Shown here: positions 46,999-58,721 of the stretch, one piece after another
How the letters are laid out: the number at the start of each line of letters is the position of its first letter
Position numbering within the stretch: position 1 is the first letter of the stretch
DNA from: Dermacentor variabilis
Taxonomy: Eukaryota > Arthropoda > Arachnida > Ixodida > Ixodidae
Length of the DNA stretch: 64,000 bases
Reading direction: 5' to 3'
Assembly (NCBI RefSeq): GCF_050947875.1
Contig: NC_134574.1
Span: 103,263,469-103,327,468, forward strand
Made by a program: the position numbers and the translations under genes
The notes under the pieces: generated by a model
The model's input: the letters and a program-made list of their open reading frames with translations, nothing else
Database searches by the model: none
What the model was told of the DNA's origin: nothing

Positions 46999-48641
46999 GT
47001 GAGTCGTGCCGCCTCTGCTGAACCATTTGTCTTCTGCCAATGGTGTACTAGAAGGCAGATGTTAGCTGCAGTTCAGAAAAATTTTTACAAGTCGCTGCTT
47101 GCTGTGTATTGCTTGCTTTTTTTTTTTTTCTGACTCCCAGTTGCATTTTACAGTCAGTGTTTGTAGTGCAGTCAATTGTAGTGCTCCAAAGTGTTTGAAA
47201 AAGTCGTAATGTTGTCCTAGTGTGTAATGTATGATTCTCTATAGCTCTGGTTAGTCCTTTAGATATTTGCAAGCTCTAGGCATGGCCAGCTGACGTGAGG
47301 GCTGAGAGGGTGGTTATTTTTGGTGGTTTAAGATATCACATCAGCCCTGCTCCTCGTTTTCACAAGTTGTATTGGTGAGTGGAACGAAACAAGGCATGAA
47401 CAGAGGGTGACTGAAGTAGAGCGCCGACTGTATTCATGGGAACTGAATTTCAGGGACAGTAACATTTCGGTCTGTAGTTGACACTAAGGTGAACTTGTCA
47501 CTTTCGCTGTTTACTGTGCTACTACAATCTTTTCTCTGCCGTAGCTGTTTGCATGCTGCTGTTCACAAATTTACATCAGTGTTGAAAGCATATGTATAAA
47601 GAAACTGCATCACTTTGCTTCACTATGACTGACTACTGGTTCACTGATGTTTCTTGCAGTGAATTTCTGTGGCATTGACAATCTTGCATGTGCACTTGTC
47701 CTTGTTGCGATTTACTATAATGGTGGAATTACCCAAGAAACACTGGCTTCCAACTTTTCACCACCGGTGATGACACCTTACACCGAGTGCCTGTATTGTG
47801 CTTGGATTATGGGAATCCAAATCTGCCTCAAGGGAAAGGCAGCGTTTCATGCTGAATCGCAGAAGTGGTTGTTCGTAATGGCAGACAGTTCTAGTTTGGT
47901 GTGTGCCCCAATGGTCCTAGCAGGACAAAAGCTATCCACTGATGAGAGGATTGATGAACCAAAATCACGATCAGTCATGTTGAGCCCAGTCAAAATGCCA
48001 CAGACTAACAGAGCTACTATCAACTGGCTACAACCAAGTGCTCTATTGTTATGTCTTCTTTGTGGTGTTTTCTTTGCGCTCAACACGCTCCATTACTGTA
48101 ATGATCCCCTACCAGCTCAACTCCTGCCATGGTGCCTTAGTGGCTTTGACGTTGTACTGCTAAGCACAAGGTCATGAGATCGAATTCTTTCCGCAGCGGC
48201 TGCATTTCGATGGGGGCAAAATGCAGAAACGCCTGTGTACCTTGCCTCATCTGAATGACTAACAAACCCCAGATTCCATTAATTATTTCCATTAATTTAT
48301 CCAGAGCCCCTCACTGTGGCATGCCTCATAATCATATCTTGGTTCTTGCATGCAAAACCACAGAATTAAATTTTTTTTTCTTGCCCCAATGTCATGTAAA
48401 TTTGAAATACGTGCTTGATCTGAAATGACCGGTGTAAAAGTGTGCAGGTGTTCCGAATTAACCCGTGGGAAAAAAAATTAGGTGCAAAGCGAAAGGACTT
48501 ACCCTAGCTCAATGAGCGAGATTCAACTTAAGACAATTCCCTTACCGAGTTATATCCGAAGTCTAGCCGTAAGTTGTAACTGAACAAAGAGAACAAGTGC
48601 ACGACAGCAGTTGTCATGTTGTGTTTTCCCCTCCTGCTCAG
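46999..48641 (+). other. ATG2 intron 20
   Basis: 1.6 kb. A Ruka-like SINE lies at 48121-48375. A 176-codon + frame (47647-48177) runs into that SINE and shows no domain, so I treat it as chance. Confidence 0.65.
48121..48375 (+). repeat. Ruka-like SINE, diverged copy D
   Basis: GCCATGGTGCCTTAGTGGCT (A box), CATGAGATCGAATTC (B box) and CATTTCGATGGGGGCAAAAT are clear. The body is changed by an inserted ATTAATTATTTCCATTAATT stretch, and it ends near AAACCACAGAATTAAATT. The target duplication is not obvious. Confidence 0.82.
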
Positions 48642-48699
48642 ACGCATCCAGGCCTGCCGAGAAAAGCACTGGTCACTGGGATGACGGAGCAGAAGAATG
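48642..48699 (+). CDS. ATG2: ATG2 exon 21 (short)
   Basis: The acceptor is GCTCAG and the donor is GTACGT. It is only 58 bases, phase 1 to phase 2, reading NASRPAEKSTGHWDDGAEE. It is a non-conserved linker, so the call depends on strong splice sites and on closing the frame between exons 20 and 22. Confidence 0.68.
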
Positions 48700-49140
48700 G
48701 TACGTCCTGAACAGCTTTGGGTGTCCGACTGCTTGCATGGAAACAAGTCAGATGATGCGATTTCCTTGCAAAATACATTTGTTATGTCATATTTTCTTAC
48801 GCGCTGAGATCAGCAAGAAACTTAAAATTTACACTGCTGTATCCATGCTCGTTAAATCAAGGTTCGACTGTACCACACTTTCTGTTGCACAAAAGTTAAA
48901 CTTTGATACCTAGGATGCTAAAGCGAGCTGTGAATTGCTTTATAAATGCCTCGAATTGTTACTTAAATGAGAATGATTTTTCTACTGCTGTAATCCAGCA
49001 AACACGATGTGCATTCTGCATATCGACTTAAACTACTGCCATTATCATCATGATCATCGTCATGATCTGGTTTACGTTGGTGCGCTATTTCCAAAATACA
49101 TGCATTGTTATTGAAGTAACCTTGAGATTCAGGAACAATT

Positions 49141-49802
49141 TTTAAAGGGACACTAAAGAATAACACTAATGAATTTAGGCTGGTAATTAAAAAAGATAAT
49201 TTCTATAGACTTTAAAGATAAAGGGGCAATCGCTGGTGGGACAAAATGAAGGCCAAGCTTTGTTTGTTTGTTTTTTTGTTTCTTTAGAATTTTTCTTCAG
49301 AATTTTATGAAGTCCATATTTCAGAGTTGAAAATGTCAAAATCTATACTTCACAACCAGCTGGTGTGGAAGCTTTGGGGCAGCGTAATCACCCTGCTTTC
49401 ATTTTTACATTGATTCTTGTGGTAAGGTATGGCCATTTTGTTGCTGAAGTAAAAATTTAGTAATCCAGCTTAACTTGACCCCTTCAGTGCCACGCTATTA
49501 TCCCAAATTCTGACCAAAAAATGGCCAAATTATTTTTAGACCCCAGTTGCCAAAATGATTCTTCAAACTTACTCAAAAAAATTGCTTCTGCTTGTGCTGC
49601 CCCCAGATTGTGGGCTGCCATCTTTCAAAAGCAATGCAAAGCATCGAGACAAAACTAACCTCACCCATGGCATTGCTAGAAAGTTAAAAGTGCTGTCAAC
49701 GAACTAAGCTTGTCTGTAGCCATTTTTTTACCAGAAATGCGTGGATGAACCCAGCTCGTCCAAAGCACAAAAGGGGTTATTTCTCTTCAATGTCTCTTTA
49801 AA
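49141..49802. mobile_element. MITE with TIR TTTAAAGGGACACTAAAGA
   Basis: The left end TTTAAAGGGACACTAAAGAA is matched by the complemented right end TTTAAAGAGACATTGAAGAG. 660 bases, no coding sequence. No target duplication could be defined with confidence because the ends sit in A/T-rich sequence. Confidence 0.7.
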
Positions 49803-50227
49803 TAATGGTCCTCATCCAGTTATTGGCTGCACAATGTCCTCTGTTGGACTAAGATGCTGAGATCAGTTTCAGAGTGCACTCCAATCACCCCTGTACTACG
49901 ACTTTTGCATCCATCCTGCTTCTGTGAATTCCCTGACTTTCCCAGTCCATACACTTTTCTGGCAATTCCAGCTGTGTTGACTTTTCTTGGTCTCTTGGTC
50001 CCTGCTGTGCTTCACAAGCTGTGCCCAGATCCATTTCTTCCTGTTGGTTCTTTCCATGGCCAGAGAGGCTGCGTTATGGGGGGGGGGGGGGGGCAGTATA
50101 CATAAAATACTCATGTGCCTGCACTGGCGGAGGGAAAGATTTTATTCGCAAGAAAGGCGGGGAGGTTGGTCCCAACTGGTTGAAATTAAATACGGCACTT
50201 TTCATATCTATTGTACTTCATAAGACA

Positions 50228-51453
50228 CAGTAGAACCTTGTTTATACATCTCGGAAAACGCGACAAAAGAACATACTAACTGGGAAAACGAACAATCCGA
50301 ATCACTACAAAAAATCTGGCAGACTCAACTGTAGTTGACATTCATGAATACAAAGTGTTGCGCATATCATCGCAGCATGAGACGACATGCGCTAAGCTGG
50401 TGGGGCTCGAGCAACTCAAGACACACGCTGTCACTTTTGCAGCTTTGGCGAGCTTACATTTCATCTCGCCAAAATTGGCCCGAGTCTGCAGCTTCTTTGA
50501 GCAGGACATTTCGGCGGGCAGTTGTGATGTGCCCACTTAGCGCTAATTGCTGCTGCATGAAACGCCGACATATGTCGAGCTGGTGGGGCCCAAGTGACTC
50601 AAGAACGCAGGTCGTTTTCCTATTGTATAGTGACCTAAGACAGTGACGGGAAGCTGAAAGAAAATCAAGCTGGTGGGCTACGGCAGAATACGATGCCTGT
50701 GACCCTGTTAGAATGAAACATGGTGCTCATTTCGCGCCACCTGCAACAGGGAAAGATGGCACGTTTGAGTTATTGCCTATTAAAAGCATGTAGTACGCTT
50801 CCAATGGCACTAGGCCCCATTGTATGCTATGGTATAGTACAGTAATGGTCCTGCAGATCGTAAGTCTTCACGAAGCGGGCCGCTCCCATGTGGGAACCGG
50901 AAGGCCGAGCCTCTCGGCCGCAGCATGGGCCTGCTGGACAGCCCAGAGTTGGTCAGCCAGAAGAGGGCTGTGGAGAACCGCCTCCCATCTGGCGGAGCTG
51001 TTATCGATGATAGAACTAGGCCCCCATGGCTGTGAAACAGATAAACGAAGATCCTTATCGCAGTTGAGTTGGTGGCGATAGCCATGAATTCTATGTGCGA
51101 AAACCCGGGAGGAGATTTGCTGGTATCGAAATGGGAAACTGAGTGCATGCTGGTGTTTTCACAAGAGACGGGCGGGCGAGTATTGTTAGAGTGCTGCTGT
51201 TGCGAGTGGTGCGTGCCTTACCCCTTTCCTTGTTTACGTGGGATCTAGCGGCCAGAAAATGTATCCTACGATCGCAGTTTGGTGATGTACTGAACTTTGG
51301 TTGGCAAAAGATTGTGTTTTCGGGGAACATATCAACCAGTAAAAAAAGAAACTGTATTGTAACTGTATTGGGTTACTATTTGTGTTCTCAATAAGCGAAT
51401 GTTGGCACCGGAAAATTATACACAGTGGGGATCGTATCAATGAGGTTCTACTG
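50228..51453. mobile_element. Pogo-type non-autonomous DNA transposon (TIR CAGTAGAACCT)
   Basis: Termini CAGTAGAACCTTG and AATGAGGTTCTACTG are inverted copies. TA follows on the right and CA precedes on the left, probably a mutated TA. Inside, AAGCTGGTGGGGCTCGAG (about 50395) and GAGCTGGTGGGGCCCAAG (about 50577) begin two related segments about 183 bases apart. No recognisable transposase. Confidence 0.72.
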
Positions 51454-52025
51454 TACTTCATAGGACATTATACTTGATCAGTCAGTCAGTTCTCACCATT
51501 CCAGCTCGACTGGTCTTTGCTCTCTGAATCATGTTGCTTCCTTTTTATCCAGTAGTATTTCAGCCAAGACGTAGTTATTCTTAAGAACAGTGCAATACAG
51601 GCATTTGCTAATGCGGATATAAAATAATTAATCACTATTTAAGTTATGAAGATTTGACACTTAGCTTTTTGATTAACAGCATTTGATGGCATGATTCAGT
51701 TGCAGAATTGAAAACAGTCAATGCTGAAGGCATGTTCACTTAGCAGGTATTCAGAGCCTGTAGCACCGGTTTCTTGATATTGATCCACAAACATGCTGCG
51801 AAATGCATTGGTGTTCTAATTATTTTGCGAGAAAGCCTTCCTTGTACATTCTGGGACCTCTGTTGAGTGGGGGGGAGGCATCAACCGATCAATCAATGAA
51901 ACACTACTTTCCTTCCTATCGCTCCTTATAGTGTCCTCGGTTTCCTTTCAAAGTTTTCATTACTACCCTCATCATCATCACCATCCCCTCACCGCTTGTG
52001 CAGCATGTCGCTCTGTCGATTTCAG

Positions 52026-52209
52026 CTACGCAAATGTTGTTCTGGAACCCGTTATCGGCAATGCGAGCTACAGCAGGGATGGTCCGCCAGCCATCGAGTT
52101 GCTGCCGTTCAAGCCGCAGTCCCCGCCGCAGACTCCCCGGCACCGAAGGGCTCGAAAGGGCGGTCCTGGCAGGTGTGAGGACGTGCTCATGGAACTGCAC
52201 ATGAACAAG
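52026..52209 (+). CDS. ATG2: ATG2 exon 22
   Basis: The acceptor is GATTTCAG and the donor is GTGTTT. It is 184 bases, phase 2 to phase 0. It contains PFKPQSPPQTPRHRRARKGG and EDVLMELHMNK, corresponding to the vertebrate SPSHTPTRHGR...DFLMEIQLSK segment. An alternative acceptor 22 bases upstream (TGTGCAG) would break the frame with exon 21 as drawn, so I prefer 52026. Confidence 0.87.
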
Positions 52210-53037
52210 GTGTTTGAGCAAAAACCATTCATACTTGCTGCATCTGGGGCCGTGTGCTCAACTGAACACGCCTGCGGACATGTTACTGTGCGCGATTACG
52301 TTTGCTATGCTTTCTGCTTGTGATCCTCTGCTTCTGCTGCATCCAGCAGTGTTACCTTTTCCACCCCCCATGCAAGCCACATTTGCAAGGATTATGAGTA
52401 TTACCCGATTTTTCAGGATTTTTATGTTCACGGGCTCACTGGAATGACAGCAGCAATTATGAAATAGGCCTGCATAACGTGCAGGATTCGAGGCTCGAAT
52501 TTAACATGTAATTTTGTTTTTAGCTGTTAACACGCTAAACGATGTTCAGCTGAAAATTGTCTCCATTTTCAGTAATTAGATGCTGTTCTGCATTCAATTA
52601 CGCAAACGCCAGCATTGCCTGTAACTTTGCTTGACCCTGTTTCCTCAGCTTGTAATTTTCAGCAATCAATTTTGTGCTGAGCGTTCTCAGTCATGTGGAT
52701 TTGTCCCACTTTTGCATTGGTTTACTGTTCTTCATAACATTCTTTCTGCTCTGTGGTATCACTTGATCATCCATGCTTGAGCTTCTTGGCCTATATTTCG
52801 TTCTCCAGCATGCTTTGCCGCTTTCTCTTCGATTGGCCTTGTTTTTGCTTCTTTGATCTTTACGGTGTTCTCCTTGCCTGTGCATTTTTCTCTGGTCAAG
52901 CTTTCTCTGCCTTTCCTCTTGCAACCTTGGCTGTGCTCCTCAATCTTTTCTTCATTTATTTATTCATGCGTTACCATTCTTAGGGTACTTGGCACACTTT
53001 CCTGGGGCTATCTATCTATATGTTTGTGTCTATGTAT

Positions 53038-53606
53038 TGTGGGGAGCACCTGCCTCCATTTCCTCCCGTGTACCCGCGTCGTCCCGTTCGCACGTCCCGT
53101 TCGTGGTACTCCCAACCCGTAGCGCGGGAATCGCGGCTACGCCGGGTTTGAACGAATAAGGCAACCAGCGGTGTCAACGGTAATAACGTTTCTTGCTATT
53201 AGCAATAGCGAACACTCGCAGAGGGACGTCCTCTCAGTAATAGTAGTAAATAGGCTTGCCTCGTTGTCTGGGTGGGTCAGACGAACGAGATCACTCACGG
53301 GATGCGGCAGGTGCTTTCGTCCAGGCGGTCCAGGTGTCGGCATCCCAAGAGAGAGAGTCTCCCTCGGTGGCGCACTTTTATGCCTTTTTACCTTATTGCG
53401 AGGGGAAGTACTCCTCGCCTGCCGGATACGTTTCCCTTTCCCATGAGCCGCGTGGGGGGAGAGGGGTACGCGCGCCACAAGAGCAACGGAGAAAGGGAGG
53501 GCGCGTAGTGCCTCTCTCCCTTGTCTACGCCGGCCCGACCCATCCGCCACATGCGAACGGGACGATGCGGGTACGCTGGAGGAAATGGAGGCGGGTGCTC
53601 CCCACA
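53038..53606. mobile_element. Long-TIR element, TGTGGGGAGC...GCTCCCCACA, with GTAT duplication
   Basis: The outer roughly 55 bases at each end are near-perfect inverted copies (TGTGGGGAGCACCTGCCTCC at left; complement of right end TGTGGGGAGCACCCGCCTCC). GTAT flanks both sides (53034-53037 and 53607-53610). 569 bases, GC-rich, no coding sequence. The TG...CA ends and 4-base duplication also fit a solo LTR, but so long a terminal inversion favours a TIR transposon. Confidence 0.75.
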
Positions 53607-53936
53607 GTATATGTATTTGTATCTAACCATTTTCCCTCCTACCTGGGTCACTGGGTAGTTTGTGGTCGAATAGGTAGCACATCGGGCTGCGGTGCTGAGG
53701 TAACAGGGTTCGAAACCAACCATCATATTAACTTTGGTCACTGAGTGTGTGCCAATGTGTACATATGTGCCTGTCTTCATTGAAGCTCTTTAATGCCGAC
53801 ATGGGTCACTGTAGACGTGGGACTGGGTAGGCACCGCTGTTGGAGACTGTTTGGCGCCGACCTGGGGCTCCGGGTATGTGCCGTTCAGTCTCTGCTGGTC
53901 TTCAAAGAGCCTCTTCGATGCCAACTTGGGTCACAA

Positions 53937-54044
53937 GGTGTGTGCCAGTAGGTGTGTGCCAGTAGGTGTGTGCCAGTAGGTGTGTGCCAGTAGGTGTGTG
54001 CCAGTAGGTGTGTGCCAGTAGGCGTGTGCCAGTAGGTGTGTGCC
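53937..54044. repeat. 14-base minisatellite (GGTGTGTGCCAGTA)
   Basis: Seven full units and one partial unit, identical except one C in unit 7 (GGCGTGTGCCAGTA). It sits in a larger degenerate array with the same words. Confidence 0.97.
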
Positions 54045-55633
54045 ACACTCTTCAGTGAACCTGTTTGATGCCAACTTGGTGCCACTGGGAATGGCCTGCT
54101 CTACAATCACGAAAAAGATCCCTTAAATTTCTCCGATGCTGAGCGGAATCGAACCCGTGTTGCAAGGGTTCCTCAAGGACAGCAACCCGACACATTTGCA
54201 GGCTGTGCCACAAACGCACCGGGTATGTGCCGCTTTTCAGTTAATGCCTTTTACGAGAACGCTTTAGCGAGTTGCGCCGTGAATGCATGGGGTATGTGCT
54301 GCTGCTCTTCAGTGAATGTCTCGCGAACTTGGGTCACAGAGTACGTGCCACTGAGTGTGCGGCAAGCGGGGGAACGATTCTCAGCATTAGCAGGCACCGG
54401 CATGCCACGCTTCTAGTCTCCGAGGCCACGCACGGACTTCTCGGCAGCGCCACCAGATGGCGCAGTGTGTTCAGAAAGAAGTGCGAGAGAGGAGCCCGGT
54501 TGCCACATGACGCAGTTCTCGGCGTTTGCATGCACCGATGCGCCCCATGCATTTCGGATGCAACCCCAGGCTTCCTGGCGGTGCCAAATGGCGCAGAGTG
54601 TTTTAAGGAAAGCGTGAAAGGAGAAGTCCCGCTGCAGTACTCGCCTCATACATAACTCGTTTCGACGGTGGCAATACGTTGTGTCGCTATATTAATTCAG
54701 TGCGAACACATTACCGTTGACAGTCATCGTGAAATGAGTTCAATTTCTTTATTGTGCTTATTTATTTGGAGACTTGTTTATCTGACCAGACCAATTGGGA
54801 ATGTGTTCTAACTTTGGTAACGTATGCATATAATACCCCCATGCAGACCACCACAGCATTTTCCAATCTTTCTTCTTTACGGACGTGAGCCTTCCTGCAC
54901 ATTGGAATCCACTACTCTGTCCCAAGCTGCTGCACATGCGGAAGAGTGTCCAAAACTTACGTGCACATTTCCTTCGGAAGACCAGCAGCACTAGAAGCAC
55001 TGTTGGGATACTCCCACTGCTCTTGCACCCTGTGCTCCCGACTTGCTAGTGTGGCTTTGGGTTTCCGCTGCCAGCCTTGGACTTTAACCGAACTCGTTTC
55101 CAAGTACGAGGGTCCCTACCGTGTGGTCAGTCAAACGTCTCCTGTGAACTGTACAGTGGAACCCCTCGTGCATGTTCAGTGACTAAGGCCTTGCTTTGAC
55201 CCACCTGTACTATCCTTCCGATAGGTTGCCGGGACAGCGCCTTTTATCTCCAGGGAGTAGACTGTACTGGGGAAGAATGAGCAGTATGCACTGCCTCGAG
55301 AAAAGGACGACTTGGTCGAAGCCTTGTGCCTGCATTGCCTGAGCTGTGCGACTTCTCACCGTAGTGCTCTACTATCTGAGGGCTTCGTGAAACACCCGAA
55401 TGTGCCTCTCGGCACATTTTATTATTTATTGAATAGGTGACCACAAAGAGCTTGGCACCTTTAGTGTGGGGCACTACAATATACCACTCTAAAGGTGCCC
55501 TTAGGTGTCCTTCAAGTTTGGCCACATTTGAAGGGTACCATGTAGGCATAAGTCTACATAAAGTTTGCTTGAATGAACGAACTTTTGCCAGATAGCTCAC
55601 ATCGGGTATGGCTCTTGCGTCCTGCGTTTCCAG

Positions 55634-55801
55634 ATCCGATTCCAGCACGAGGTGTACCCAGAGGACACGTACTACGCATCGCGCCAGGTCCTGCTCATCC
55701 AGGATGTTGAAATATGTGACCGGCTGGCCTCATCACGCATCAACAAGTTCCTCTATCAGTACGCCTCGGAGGCCAAGCCGAGGCAGTCCCATGCCAACAT
55801 G
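55634..55801 (+). CDS. ATG2: ATG2 exon 23
   Basis: The acceptor is TTTCCAG and the donor is GTCAGT. It is 56 codons, phase 0 to phase 0. It reads IRFQHEVYPEDTYYASRQVL and then DVEICDRLASSRINKFLYQY, matching vertebrate VKFQHEVYP and DLEIRDRLATSQMNKFLYLY. This is among the most conserved parts of ATG2. Confidence 0.97.
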
Positions 55802-56227
55802 GTCAGTGTTACCACCCCTCTCCCCTGTGTCTCATCTCATCTGTGTGGAGTTTTTTATGCATTGTGAAGGCAGTTGAGATGTTTAACTTGATGAAACCCC
55901 ACCCTCCAATTTTGTTTCTTAACATTGAAATCTTTTTCCGTTTTACTTTATCGTAAATATTACCTGCACTAAAAGTTGGGGAACTGCATAGGAAATGAAG
56001 GGGCAACTAACACAGTTTGCATATAGAAGCGACCTCACTAAATGTGCCTTTTTCTGCTATAATGCTGCTCTTGAAGGGGCCCCGAAAGACTTCTAACTGC
56101 TATTGAACCTCGGTACAACGAAAATGGATATAACGGAGTAAATGAAATTCCCCTCGAAATCCCCATTGAGATCTATGTATTTAAAAGATTGCTTTAACAA
56201 AGTGAAACTATCCTGCCAATAGATATA

Positions 56228-58466
56228 CAGTAAACCCTCGTTAACACGAACTCGCATATCTCGAAATATCGGTTAAGTCGAAAGTTTTCCACGCCGCGCC
56301 TTCCCCACCCATAGGCGTTATGTATTCGCACCCGTTTATCTCGAAGCATTTTTCGGGCGTAATACGGATATCTCGAAATTTCGACCGGGACGGCTGAAGG
56401 CAAAGGCCGTTACCAAAAGGTGATAAAGGCTCCGAGCGAGCGCTTGGTTCCTACTAAAGTGCCGAACGCGGTCACGATCTAAGGGCGAATACAAAATTCC
56501 CGCGGATGCAGCCGTTTTCCGTCAACCACGTCAAGTAACCTTGGAAGCAGTCACGTGGTGTGCGCCGCTTGCGCACGGGGGCTCATGGGTTTTATCGAGT
56601 AGTCGCGCCACCGCATTTCGCACGTGCGAACGTTATTGTGCGTGTGCGACTCTGTTCTTTGTTTCGTCGCGCTGTGCGCACGACACGCGTTGACTGCGAT
56701 TTTTTTGTTGTTGTGTGTGTGGTGTGTGGTCAACGGACGACGACGATGTCCCGCCCCAAGCAGTGTAAGTCTCTGACGCTGGAGAAAAAAGTCGCGTTAA
56801 TCAAGGAAGTGGAGAAAGCGGGAAGATCCAAAACTAGCATCGCCAAAGAATTCGGCATCCCCTTGTCGACGCTATCGACAGTTTTAAAAAATCGGCAGAA
56901 GGTCTTCGATGGCTTCGAGCAAAGTTTTTCCAGCGAGCGGAAGCGGATTCGGGCCTCGAAATTCCCGGACGTCGAAGCAGCACTCATGCTGTGGCTCCGG
57001 AATGTCAGGGCAGCCAACCTTCCCGTGACAACCCAAATGATGATGGAGAAGGCAGACGCTCTGGCGTTGCAGATGGGCCACACAGACTTCAGTTGCAGCA
57101 ATGGCTGGTTTGAACGATTTAAAAAAAGAAATAACGTAGCCTCGAAGCCTATCCACGGCGAAAGCGGCACTGTTGATGAAGGGGCTGCAGACACCTGGCG
57201 CAACCACCGCCTCGCTGAGCTGCAAAAGGCTTACGCGGACAAGGACATTTTCAACCTCGACGAAGCAGCACTGTTCTATAAGATGCTGCCTAGCCGCACA
57301 TACACGCCGAAGGGAGAAGCGTGCTCAGGCGCTAAGCAGCGCAAAGACCGAGTGACGATACTTTTCGGAGCCCACTCCACCGGCGATGAAAAACTGCCGC
57401 TGCTTGTCATCGGTAAGTCGCTCAATCCAAGGTGCTTCCGAAATGCACGGCTCCCGAGAGATGCAACTTACCGCGCCAATAAAACGGCCTGGATGACTGC
57501 AGCGCTCTTTGAAGAGTATGTACGTGCTCTTGACCGCAAAATGGCAAGGGACGGCCGGAAAGTGTTGTTCGTTGTGGACAACTGCCCCGGCCACGGAAAA
57601 ATCAACAACTTGGAGGCGGTCACGCTGGAGTTCCTGCCTGCTAATATGACGTCCGTGCTCCAGCCTATGGACCAAGGAGTCATTGAGGTGGCTCGCAAGT
57701 TTTACAGGAAGAGTCTCTTGCACCGCATTTTGTGCTCTTACGACAGTGGTAAGAAGTACGAAATAGATTTGCTGGGTGCAGTCCACCTGATCGCTGAAGC
57801 CTGGCGACAAGTACGTCCATTGACGATTGCCAATTGTTTCGCGCACGCAGGATTTTCGCGCGCCGAGAAATCGCTCGAGTCAGACACTGACGAGTTCAGT
57901 GATTGCGATGAACTTTGCGACGAAGTCCGCAAAGCTGCCGGCTGCGCCAGCGATGCCGAGGACGGCGAAATCACTTTTGAAGAGTACGCGCTCTACGAGT
58001 CGGGCGTGCCCGTTACCGGAATGTTGTCGGACGCCGACATTGTTGAAATGGCAGTGAACGACGGCGATCACGCTGACGAAGAACCACCTAGAGAAGTGCC
58101 GACAACTGCAGAAACAAGGAACTTGCTACGTTTGCTTCGCAACAAAGTTGAATGCAGCGGCGGCGAACAACGCCTCATGCAGTGCGTTCAGCAGCTCGAG
58201 GACGCTTTTCTCGCGCCGAGTGCCAACGCCAAGCAGGCAAGCATCACCCAGTTCTTTCCAAAACAATAAAATTCAGTTTTTCCTGGGAATTTGCGTTTAT
58301 TGCGAAAGCTCCCCTCGTGCTGTGGAGCGTTTGTTAGCAGTGCTGGTTGTCACTGGCTTTCAGTGACCCGGTCACTGAAATTTTCGGCATTTTGCTTAAC
58401 TCGAAACTCTGCTTATCTCGAAATTTTTCCCGGATTTTACAACTTCGAGTTAACGAGGGTTTACTG
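56228..58466 (+). mobile_element. Apparently intact Tigger/pogo DNA transposon (2,239 bp)
   Basis: Inverted termini CAGTAAACCCTCGTTAAC and GTTAACGAGGGTTTACTG are flanked by TA at 56226-56227 and 58467-58468. Subterminal TATCTCGAAAT words repeat at both ends. It carries one long, uninterrupted transposase frame. TIRs, target site and coding sequence are all present, so nothing visible prevents activity. It lies in sense orientation inside an ATG2 intron, within the older family F element. Confidence 0.93.
56746..58269 (+). CDS. Tigger-type transposase, intact DDD nuclease
   Basis: It catalyses cut-and-paste transposition at TA targets. I start it at the ATG at 56746 (507 codons), where the recognisable domain begins; the frame is also open upstream to an ATG at 56560, which would add 62 residues without domain character. 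By the 56746 start, residues about 10-55 form a pipsqueak-type helix-turn-helix (SLTLEKKVALIKEVEKAGRS; TSIAKEFGIPLSTLSTVLKN) and about 65-130 a CENP-B/Tc5-type second DNA-binding domain ending SNGWFERFKKRNN. The DDE domain has D172 (IFNLDEAALF), D278 (FVVDNCPGH) and D309 (LQPMDQGVIE), with 30 residues between the last two, as expected of pogo/Tigger. An acidic C-terminal tail ends ASITQFFPKQ. It has no introns. It is the only full-length non-ATG2 protein in the window. Confidence 0.95.
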   Translation: MSRPKQCKSLTLEKKVALIKEVEKAGRSKTSIAKEFGIPLSTLSTVLKNRQKVFDGFEQSFSSERKRIRASKFPDVEAALMLWLRNVRAANLPVTTQMMMEKADALALQMGHTDFSCSNGWFERFKKRNNVASKPIHGESGTVDEGAADTWRNHRLAELQKAYADKDIFNLDEAALFYKMLPSRTYTPKGEACSGAKQRKDRVTILFGAHSTGDEKLPLLVIGKSLNPRCFRNARLPRDATYRANKTAWMTAALFEEYVRALDRKMARDGRKVLFVVDNCPGHGKINNLEAVTLEFLPANMTSVLQPMDQGVIEVARKFYRKSLLHRILCSYDSGKKYEIDLLGAVHLIAEAWRQVRPLTIANCFAHAGFSRAEKSLESDTDEFSDCDELCDEVRKAAGCASDAEDGEITFEEYALYESGVPVTGMLSDADIVEMAVNDGDHADEEPPREVPTTAETRNLLRLLRNKVECSGGEQRLMQCVQQLEDAFLAPSANAKQASITQFFPKQ

Positions 58467-58721
58467 TACCGATAGATTTATCTCCAAAACCAAAAAAATA
58501 CCCTACCGCTGCCTGCCGAGTACAACGCTTTCTGCGGGGTTCGGCACTCATTCACCACGGCAGCTCAACACTCTCATGTCCCCGCGTCAAATAAGCCACA
58601 GAGCAACACTGGTCTTTCTCACCGCCATGCATAGCTGCTCACCTGTGCACAAGCAGTGGCTCACTATTGCACTTTTCAACTGACCTCTCTCTTTTGTACG
58701 AGCCACGCCACGCTGCGTGGC

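Larger units (their letters stand above)
48700..52025 (+). other. ATG2 intron 21
   Basis: 3.3 kb. It contains a MITE terminus near 48850-48878 (complement TACAGTCGAACCTTG), a MITE at 49141-49802, a G run at 50078-50093 and a DNA transposon derivative at 50228-51453. Confidence 0.7.
52210..55633 (+). other. ATG2 intron 22
   Basis: 3.4 kb. It contains a long-TIR element (53038-53606), a degenerate roughly 60-base repeat built on GATGCCAACTTGGGTCAC and GTGTGCCAGT words (53770-54360), and inside it a clean 14-base minisatellite (53937-54044). 54660-55630 shows no recognised feature. Confidence 0.7.

Noticed and set aside
47647..48177. 176-codon + strand open frame in intron 20
   Set aside because: It runs into a SINE at its end, has no domain, and lies between exons that already join in phase.
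52004..52025. Alternative upstream acceptor for exon 22 (after TTGTGCAG)
   Set aside because: It would put exon 22 out of frame with exon 21; the acceptor at 52025 restores the phase.
56560..56745. 62-residue N-terminal extension of the transposase
   Set aside because: Open but without domain character; the recognisable domain begins just after the ATG at 56746, so I annotated the shorter form while noting the alternative.
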